The notes below the pieces were generated by a model that saw only the letters and a program-made list of their open reading frames with translations, was not told the DNA's origin and searched no databases. Made by a program: the position numbers and the translations under genes. From Methanolobus sp. UBA118 (GTDB taxonomy: Archaea > Halobacteriota > Methanosarcinia > Methanosarcinales > Methanosarcinaceae), in the NCBI GenBank assembly GCA_002508635.1, contig DACO01000043.1, positions 1 through 12,021 on the forward strand: a stretch of DNA of 12,021 bases, read 5' to 3'. Of this stretch, positions 6,331 to 12,021 are shown one piece after another. Position 1 is the stretch's first letter; each line of letters starts with the position of its first letter.

Positions 6331-7494
6331 ATGGAAAAACTGAGAATTGCGATGTTTTCATGGGAAAGCCTTTACTCGATAAAGGTAGGGGGACTTGCTC
6401 CACACGTTTCGGAGCTTGCGGAAGCGCTTGCCTTAAGAGGTGACGAGGTCCACATATATACCCGTAACCGGGATATGCCTCCCTATGAGATCGTTAACGG
6501 TGTTCATTATCATCGTGTGAACCATTCCCTCGACGGTGATCTGGTACAGCAGATGGACAGTATGTGTGACGCCATGTATTACACATTCATCGATAGTGTT
6601 ACGGAATTTGGTAGTTTTGACATTGTACATGTACATGACTGGCATCCAGTGAACGTGGTCACAAGAATAAAAGAGGATCTTGGTATTCCTTTCGTTATCA
6701 CATACCACAGTACCGAATGGGGCAGGAACGGCAATGTTCACGGAAACTGGTGGGAGGCCATGGAGATCAGCCACAGGGAATGGAGAGGAGGCTATGAGTC
6801 CGCCAGGGTAATAGTTACCTCCGAGGCCCTCAAAGCAGAGATACAGCACCTCTACCAGATACCGGATTACAAGATGGATATCATTCCCAACGGCCTCTAT
6901 GAGAACCATATGAGAATGGAAGTTGATTCCGGTAAGGTCAAATCCAATTACGGGATACACCCCTGTGCTCCCGTGGTTCTCTTTGTGGGACGTATGAACT
7001 ACCAGAAAGGTCCTGATCTTCTGGTACAGGCAATACCCAGAGTACTCAAAAACAGGTGGGATATCCAATTTGTACTGATAGGAGAAGGCGAGATGAGACC
7101 TGTCTGCGAAAATCTTGCGGCCAGTCTCGGAGTAAGTGACAGTTGCCATTTCCTGGGTTATGCAAGTGATGATGTCAAAAAAGAATGGGTAAATGCCTGT
7201 AATATCATGTGTGTCCCAAGCCGCAATGAGCCATTTGGTATCGTCCTTCTGGAAGCCTGGGACGCCAGTAAGAACATTGTCGCAACAGATGCCGTTGAGC
7301 TGGTGGACAACTTCAGGACAGGCATCACGGTCTACAAGAACCCTGAATCCATCGCCTGGGGTATCAATCACGTACTTGATAACTACGATGACGGAGAGCT
7401 TGGTAAAGCCGGAAGGGAGCAACTCCGGGAAAAATATAACTGGGACAGTATAGCCGGGAAGACCGTGAAGACCTATATGGATGCAAAAAGCTGA
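6331..7494 (+). CDS. GT-B glycosyltransferase, glycogen/starch-synthase-like (GT4/GT5)
   Basis: The 387-residue protein has the two-domain GT-B fold. N-terminal domain: KVGGLAPHV (18-26), equivalent to the KTGGL sugar-nucleotide loop of glycogen synthases, DIVHVHDWH (97-105) and TYHSTEW (124-130). C-terminal nucleotide-sugar-binding domain: FVGRMNYQKGPDLL (218-231), then the E-x7-E signature from E300 to E308 in EPFGIVLLE. It probably transfers glucose from UDP- or ADP-glucose to a growing alpha-glucan in the cytoplasm. It is shorter than bacterial GlgA (about 475 residues), and GT4 enzymes making other glycosides share these motifs, so the acceptor is uncertain. Two GH57 genes in the same operon favour an alpha-glucan role. 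Start is firm: GGGAGGT 5 bases upstream of the ATG. It is the first gene of the operon. Confidence 0.88.
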   Translation: MEKLRIAMFSWESLYSIKVGGLAPHVSELAEALALRGDEVHIYTRNRDMPPYEIVNGVHYHRVNHSLDGDLVQQMDSMCDAMYYTFIDSVTEFGSFDIVHVHDWHPVNVVTRIKEDLGIPFVITYHSTEWGRNGNVHGNWWEAMEISHREWRGGYESARVIVTSEALKAEIQHLYQIPDYKMDIIPNGLYENHMRMEVDSGKVKSNYGIHPCAPVVLFVGRMNYQKGPDLLVQAIPRVLKNRWDIQFVLIGEGEMRPVCENLAASLGVSDSCHFLGYASDDVKKEWVNACNIMCVPSRNEPFGIVLLEAWDASKNIVATDAVELVDNFRTGITVYKNPESIAWGINHVLDNYDDGELGKAGREQLREKYNWDSIAGKTVKTYMDAKS

Positions 7495-7539
7495 GTAAAA
7501 CAGAGCTTATCTGGAAAATGGAAAAAGCAGGCGGTACCA

Positions 7540-8601
7540 ATGAAAAAACTGCTCAGCGGATATTCTAAAAAAGCCGGTCTTGTCCCTGGTTCTATTGTAC
7601 ATGTGGGTGACAGGAAAGCTGAAAGACCAAAGATCACCCTGATAAAGTACAATCGGGACAGGTTTGAGGAAAAGGTAGTCGAAAAGGTTGAAGATTGCTT
7701 TGACGGGGACCAGGACGTCGTTACCTGGATAAACATAGACGGCATCCATCAGGTGGATATTATTGAAAAGATCGGTGCGGAATACGGCCTTCACCCGCTT
7801 GTAATGGAGGATATCCTGCACACCGACCAGCGTCCCAAAGTGGAGGACTATGAGTCATACCTGTTTATCGTACTCAAGATGGTTTGGTATGACGACATCG
7901 AGAATGATATAAGGCTGGAGCAGGTCAGTCTCATACTTGGTGAGGATTTCGTTGTTTCTTTCCAGGAGGCCGAAGGTGATACTTTCAGTGCAGTCAGGGA
8001 GAGATTGAGAACAGGAAAGGGACGTATCCGCTCCATGGATGCCAGCTATCTTGCCTATGCTCTGATGGATTCCATTGTAGACAACTATTTCCTGGTGCTT
8101 GAGCAGGTCAGCGAGATAATAGAAGCCCTGGAAGACAGGCTTATCGAAAATCCTGTTTCAGAGACCCTTGAAGAGATACATGACCTTAAAAAGGAGATAA
8201 TATACTTCCGTAAGTCCGTCTGGCCCCTCAGGGATGTTATCAGCAGTCTGGAACGTTCCGACTCTCCCCTGATCAAGGATACGACCCTGGTATATCTGAA
8301 AGATATATATGACCATACAATTCGCGTTGTCGAAAGCATTGAAACCTACCGTGATATTATAACAGGAGTCATGGACCTTTACCTGTCAAGCATCAGTAAC
8401 AGGATGAACGAGGTCATGAAGACATTGACCATAATAGCCACTATCTTCATACCCCTTACCTTTGTTACCGGTTTATATGGTATGAACTTTGAATACATGC
8501 CTGAACTTAAATACCAGTGGGGATATCCGGCAGTCTGGATCGTAATACTCTTGATATCCGTTTCCATGTTCATATATTTCCGCAAGAAGAAATGGTTATA
8601 A
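7540..8601 (+). CDS. corA: CorA-type magnesium/cobalt transporter
   Basis: The 353-residue protein has the CorA architecture: an N-terminal cytoplasmic alpha/beta domain (about 20-155), a long helical region rich in charged residues (about 165-290) that forms the stalk, and two C-terminal transmembrane helices (about 294-313 and 329-346). The defining selectivity motif GMN is at 314-316 (YGMNFEYMPEL), followed by an acidic loop. CorA works as a homopentamer, passing Mg2+ into the cell down its electrochemical gradient and closing when internal Mg2+ is high. The C-terminal KKKW tail is positive and cytoplasmic, as usual. The gene lies 45 bases after the glycosyltransferase gene; its ribosome binding site is imperfect (AGGCGGT at 7529-7535). 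Co-transcription with sugar genes is unusual. Transport of Mg2+ rather than another divalent metal is inferred from the family. Confidence 0.95.
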   Translation: MKKLLSGYSKKAGLVPGSIVHVGDRKAERPKITLIKYNRDRFEEKVVEKVEDCFDGDQDVVTWINIDGIHQVDIIEKIGAEYGLHPLVMEDILHTDQRPKVEDYESYLFIVLKMVWYDDIENDIRLEQVSLILGEDFVVSFQEAEGDTFSAVRERLRTGKGRIRSMDASYLAYALMDSIVDNYFLVLEQVSEIIEALEDRLIENPVSETLEEIHDLKKEIIYFRKSVWPLRDVISSLERSDSPLIKDTTLVYLKDIYDHTIRVVESIETYRDIITGVMDLYLSSISNRMNEVMKTLTIIATIFIPLTFVTGLYGMNFEYMPELKYQWGYPAVWIVILLISVSMFIYFRKKKWL

Positions 8602-8619
8602 AACAGTGAAGGAACAATA

Positions 8620-9327
8620 ATGTTTGACAAATATACTCCACCTTTCACAGTAGAGACCGAAGGAACTACAATATCAGTAGAAGAAGAGAAAGGAAACCTG
8701 ATTTACAGGCGGTCTTCAGAAGATGATACGATCGAGAAGATCCTGCTTCAAAAGGGTGAATTTCTTATAAATCCCATCGAGCCTGTGAATGTCCCCAAGA
8801 CACTAAGTTCTTTTCTGCTTATAGAATTCCAGCGTTCGGTGATGATCGCCCCTTATGACAGACAGACCATACACCTCAAATTCCCCATAGAGATAGGAAT
8901 ATTCATCTCAAGAAAAGAGGGAGAATACGAACTCATAGACATAGTCACATTTAATGAGAATAAATATACCCTGTACGGTAATCCTAATCGGGGTCTCATA
9001 TGCAAACACTGGGAAAGTCAGGTTTATCCATCCTATCCGCGGCCTGATATTTTGTATGAAGGAGATCTGGAACTGGTAATCTCCAATGAGACCGGTAACT
9101 GGATGGAAATAAGTCAGGCTGTGTTCAATGCCTACGGAATGAAAATATATTACGGATCAGACAGGATCTCCATGAAGGCACAGATGAAGATAATCAATAA
9201 GAACCTGGCTGAAATAGATTTCACAACCTATTCGCTTTCACCGGGTTTCCATAGATCCGTTGAACTGTACACATCACGCAAGATACTGCTGAATGGTACG
9301 AAGAGCGTAATGGAGTTTGGCTTATGA
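8620..9327 (+). CDS. DUF432-like archaeal protein of unknown function, coupled to MscS
   Basis: This 235-residue protein has no signal peptide and no membrane segment. It seems mostly beta-stranded, with short alternating hydrophobic stretches such as LSSFLLIEF (62-70) and FPIEIGIFIS (88-97). It resembles the uncharacterised archaeal family DUF432, which I recall being found beside mscS genes; this assignment comes from general resemblance and context, not a search. The gene begins 18 bases after corA (AAGGA at 8609-8613, 6-base spacing) and its stop overlaps the ATG of the next mscS gene in an ATGA, so the two are likely translationally coupled. A soluble partner or modulator of the channel is a reasonable guess, without direct evidence. 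Catalytic motifs were not seen. Confidence 0.65.
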   Translation: MFDKYTPPFTVETEGTTISVEEEKGNLIYRRSSEDDTIEKILLQKGEFLINPIEPVNVPKTLSSFLLIEFQRSVMIAPYDRQTIHLKFPIEIGIFISRKEGEYELIDIVTFNENKYTLYGNPNRGLICKHWESQVYPSYPRPDILYEGDLELVISNETGNWMEISQAVFNAYGMKIYYGSDRISMKAQMKIINKNLAEIDFTTYSLSPGFHRSVELYTSRKILLNGTKSVMEFGL

Positions 9328-10208
9328 ATGTCGCTGAAAATATCTCAGGTAATGTAACTGAACTCATAAACCTTGCACCAACATTCCAGGATGTATTACT
9401 GAAAGGAATCATAGTCATACTGATACTCTTTCTGGCAATCGCAATAGGAAAGGGTCTCACACTGTATCTTGAGAGGTCCTTTAAGGAAAGGATAGACAAA
9501 GAGCAGATGAACATCCTGCTGAAGATAGTTTACTATGGTGTTATCACGCTTGCTATCGTAACCATCATATTCCCGGTACTTGATGTTAACGTCTCAGGTC
9601 TGCTGGTTGCCGGTGGTGTCGTGGGTATTGTAGTGGGTTTTGCCAGTCAGAGTATTGTCGGAAACCTCATGTCAGGTATTTTCCTGATGACAGAGAGACC
9701 AATTAAGATAGGGGATCAGGTAAACATATCCAACAGCGCGGGATATGTAGAGGATATAAGCTTCATTTCCACCATTATCCGTACCTATGACGGTCTTTTT
9801 GTGAGAGTGCCGAACGAGATAGTGTTCACAACGAATATCACAAACTATGTCGCAAATGTGGTCAGAAGGTTTGACTATGTAGTTGGTATACGCTACGAGG
9901 ACGATGCGGACGAAGCCATTGATATAATTCAGGAAATACTCGACAGGGAACCCTTTGCACTCAAAAACCCACCAGCAGGTATCTTTGTAGATAATCTGGG
10001 AGATAATGCAGTCAATATCCTTGTCAGGATATGGTCCCCGGTTACGGAATGGTATGAGCTGAAAACAAGGATGCTCTGGATCATTAAGAAGACACTGGAA
10101 GATAATGGAATTGAGATCGCCTTCCCACAGAGAACTGTCTGGTTTGCAGATGAACTGCGAACCCGGCAGATACCGCAGATCGCAGAAAACAATAACGGGG
10201 AAAGTTGA
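9324..10208 (+). CDS. MscS-family mechanosensitive ion channel (second of two)
   Basis: The 294-residue protein is close to the classical MscS plan: TM1 about 24-48, TM2 about 65-84, then the Gly/Ala-rich pore helix AGGVVGIVVGFASQSIVGN (96-114), MTERPIKIGDQV (122-133), the beta domain with VRVPNEIV (160-167) and TNITNY (170-175), and the carboxy-terminal alpha/beta domain ending near FPQRTVWF (267-274). It likely acts as a heptameric tension-gated valve that protects against hypo-osmotic shock. The ATG overlaps the DUF432-like stop by four bases. Pore and beta-domain sequences differ greatly from the leftward MscS at 5194-6045 (SQS versus LQKP after the conserved Phe-Ala), suggesting different conductance or gating. 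The channel's last residues are polar and probably disordered. Confidence 0.95.
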   Translation: MNVAENISGNVTELINLAPTFQDVLLKGIIVILILFLAIAIGKGLTLYLERSFKERIDKEQMNILLKIVYYGVITLAIVTIIFPVLDVNVSGLLVAGGVVGIVVGFASQSIVGNLMSGIFLMTERPIKIGDQVNISNSAGYVEDISFISTIIRTYDGLFVRVPNEIVFTTNITNYVANVVRRFDYVVGIRYEDDADEAIDIIQEILDREPFALKNPPAGIFVDNLGDNAVNILVRIWSPVTEWYELKTRMLWIIKKTLEDNGIEIAFPQRTVWFADELRTRQIPQIAENNNGES

Positions 10209-10228
10209 ATGTATTGAGGAAATAGCTG

Positions 10229-11359
10229 ATGAAGACCGTTTGTATATGTTTCGAAGTGCACCTCCCGCTGCCTCTTAAATGGTACTGGCCGTGGGAGGGT
10301 TACACTTCTCCTGAACTCAGAAACTACTTTGATATGGAGAAGGCTTTCCAGAATTTCTCAAAACTGGAAAAGGATACGATCCCCATTAACCGTGCTCTGG
10401 CAGATTCCATGGACAATGGGGGAAAATACGCCTTTGACATATCAGGCATTTTCCTGGAACAGTGCAAATGGACGCACGGAATTCCCGGAAGTTTCAAAGA
10501 ACTTGTCAGCTTGGGTGCAGGCCTTATAGCTTCTCCGTACTATCATTCGATCAGTCCTTTCTTTACCGGACCAGATGAATTTGAAGCACAGGTAAAAATG
10601 CATCTTGAAGCACTTGATGAGCTGTTTGGGATAAGGCCTGTAACTTTTGCGAACCCGGAACTTATCCTTGAACAGAAGCTTATCGGCTCTGTAAGGGACA
10701 TGGGATTTAAGTGTTTAATCTCAGAAGGTTCGCAGAACCTGATCAATGGAAGTGATCCCGTACATGTGTACAGGAATGAGGTTCCCACGATTCTGCGGCA
10801 CATCGCTCTCAGCGAGGACATTGAAAAGAAATACTCTGACAGGAAATGGACCGGTTTCCCACTGATACCTGAAAAATTCGCCTCATGGATATCGGATATG
10901 AAAGGGGATGTCGTTACACTGTATATCAAGTACGATTCCCTTCAGGAACACCTGCAAAAGGATAAGCAAATATTGCAGTTCTTCAGGGACCTGCCCGGGT
11001 GCCTGGCCCACCACGGGATCGAAATGCTTCTGCCGGAGGAAGCCGCTGCCAGGTTCAGGCCACAGGAGCTACCATCCCTTCATTCCAAAAGGACAGCGCG
11101 CTATGGAATGCACAATCTGCTGGGAAATCATGCACAGCACCTCTATATGCATGAGCTTCAGAACATTGGCCATGGACTGGACGGGCATGGATCTGATCAG
11201 AGATACGGGAGAATCAGGAAAATATACCGCTATCTCCAGCAAACAGATATCCTTCTGGAGCTCAATGCTGAGGGACGCAGACTGGGATATGAGAGGGCTG
11301 TCAATAACTTTTCCATACTTTCCGACCTGAAAAGAGCTTTTGTGGAGGCTGACGGATGA
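10229..11359 (+). CDS. GH57-like protein with degraded catalytic site (probable pseudo-amylase)
   Basis: The 376-residue protein is clearly related to GH57 alpha-amylases and 4-alpha-glucanotransferases and to the next gene. Matching points are CFEVHLP (7-13), SPYYHSIS (102-109), the nucleophile region ANPEL with E144, and the fifth region YIKYDSLQEH (232-241). In active GH57 enzymes the last region reads like DYETFGEH, with Asp as acid/base; here K234 occupies that position. The spacing of 90 residues from E144 matches the family. The normal HQP is HLP, and ETYYH has become SPYYH. Loss of the acid/base predicts no normal hydrolysis. Such alpha-amylase-like homologues with incomplete catalytic residues are a known GH57 subgroup. 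A binding or regulatory partner of the downstream enzyme is plausible. TGAGGA at 10215-10220 lies 8 bases before the ATG. Confidence 0.85.
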   Translation: MKTVCICFEVHLPLPLKWYWPWEGYTSPELRNYFDMEKAFQNFSKLEKDTIPINRALADSMDNGGKYAFDISGIFLEQCKWTHGIPGSFKELVSLGAGLIASPYYHSISPFFTGPDEFEAQVKMHLEALDELFGIRPVTFANPELILEQKLIGSVRDMGFKCLISEGSQNLINGSDPVHVYRNEVPTILRHIALSEDIEKKYSDRKWTGFPLIPEKFASWISDMKGDVVTLYIKYDSLQEHLQKDKQILQFFRDLPGCLAHHGIEMLLPEEAAARFRPQELPSLHSKRTARYGMHNLLGNHAQHLYMHELQNIGHGLDGHGSDQRYGRIRKIYRYLQQTDILLELNAEGRRLGYERAVNNFSILSDLKRAFVEADG

Positions 11360-12021
11360 GATCGGTATGTTTTTATTTTGAACTCCACCAGCCACACAGG
11401 TTAAAGTGGTTCTGGCCTGACAAAAATACCGGTGGATTCAATCGATATTTTGATAACGACCTCAACAAAGAGATCTTCAGGAGAGTTTCCGAGAAATGCT
11501 ATCTTCCTGCAAACCGGACCATCCTGGAATTGATAGATGATACTTCAGGTGAATTCAAAGTGAGCATGTCGGTAACAGGCACTCTTCTGAGCCAGTGTGA
11601 GAGCTGGGGAGGGGATGTACTGGACTCATTCAGAGACCTCGCGGAAACAGGCTGTGTAGAGTTCATTGATGAGACCTATTATCATTCCATTGCAGCACTT
11701 TTCGAGTCAAGACAGGAGTTCATAGAAGAGGTGAAGGAACACCGCAGGGCCATGTCAGAACTGCTTGGCATCACACCGGAGGTATTTAGGAACACGGAGC
11801 TTATGTACAACAATACCATAGCCAGAACTGCCGCCGAGATGGGATATAAGGCAATACTTACCGAAGGCATAGAAAGGGTGCTTGGAGGCAGGTCACCAAA
11901 CCATGTATATAAAGCAAAGAGCAGTGACATTGCAGTACTTCTGAGAAATTATAAATTAAGTGACGATATCGGATACCGCTTCTCATCACAATGGTGGGAG
12001 GAGGATCCTCTGACTGCAGGC
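11356..12021 (+). CDS. GH57 family alpha-amylase / glucanotransferase, N-terminal part; runs off the right edge
   Basis: An ATG at 11356 overlaps the stop of the previous gene (ATGA), with GGAGG at 11344-11348; 222 codons are visible without a stop. The conserved GH57 regions seen are intact: FELHQPHR (8-15), DETYYHS (105-111) and RNTELMYN with predicted nucleophile E148, then DIGYRFSSQWW (204-214). The catalytic acid/base Asp would lie about 90 residues after E148, at about residue 238, beyond the edge. GH57 enzymes cleave or rearrange alpha-1,4-glucans with retention of configuration. The gene aligns along its whole visible length with its upstream neighbour, so the two arose by an old tandem duplication followed by divergence. 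It probably works in mobilising or remodelling the polymer made by the operon's glycosyltransferase. Amylase versus glucanotransferase activity cannot be decided from this part. Confidence 0.93.
   Translation, partial: MRSVCFYFELHQPHRLKWFWPDKNTGGFNRYFDNDLNKEIFRRVSEKCYLPANRTILELIDDTSGEFKVSMSVTGTLLSQCESWGGDVLDSFRDLAETGCVEFIDETYYHSIAALFESRQEFIEEVKEHRRAMSELLGITPEVFRNTELMYNNTIARTAAEMGYKAILTEGIERVLGGRSPNHVYKAKSSDIAVLLRNYKLSDDIGYRFSSQWWEEDPLTAG

Noticed and set aside
6433..7422. Long leftward open frame (329 codons) opposite the glycosyltransferase gene
   Set aside because: The sense strand encodes a clear GT-B enzyme; the antisense translation has no recognisable domain and no ribosome binding site context, so it is a codon-usage shadow.

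Overview
The window looks like chromosomal DNA of a methanogenic archaeon, most likely a member of the Methanosarcinaceae (Methanolobus/Methanococcoides/Methanosarcina group). This is an inference. It rests on archaeal-style TATA elements, strong GGAGGT-type ribosome binding sites, GH57 amylases, a DUF432-like protein and a Na,K-ATPase-like pump. No rRNA, tRNA, insertion sequence, CRISPR array or phage gene was seen.

Layout. (1) The left edge holds the 5' part of a leftward peroxiredoxin gene with an unusual helical N-terminal extension of about 69 residues. (2) After a divergent promoter region comes a rightward gene for a polytopic membrane protein with an HEVGH zinc-metalloprotease-like motif. 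(3) A 404-base gap follows. It holds a GC-rich hairpin, an untracked 32-codon ORF with a near-perfect ribosome binding site, and AT-rich sequence. (4) A MarC-family membrane protein gene starts with TTG. (5) A 907-residue P-type ATPase closely resembles the Na,K-ATPase catalytic subunit. (6) A leftward MscS-family channel gene converges on the ATPase gene, with only 3 bases between the stop codons. (7) A compact rightward operon starts at 6331 and runs off the right edge: GT-B glycosyltransferase (glycogen/starch-synthase-like), CorA Mg2+ transporter, DUF432-like protein, a second MscS channel, a GH57-like protein with a degraded catalytic site, and a GH57 amylase with an intact nucleophile region (truncated by the window). 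Gaps in this operon are 45, 18, -4, 20 and -4 bases.

How the genes may work together. Almost everything here concerns ion and solute balance at the membrane (P-type pump, CorA, two MscS channels, MarC) or storage of alpha-glucan (glycosyltransferase and the GH57 pair). The six-gene operon mixes the two themes. The most interesting reading is that glycogen synthesis and breakdown are co-expressed with Mg2+ uptake and a tension-gated valve, perhaps to link carbon storage to osmotic state. That coupling is inferred from gene order only. The best-supported specific oddities are the GH57 pseudo-enzyme/enzyme tandem (Lys at the acid/base Asp position) and the eukaryote-like Na,K-ATPase with Asn at a predicted third Na+ site position.
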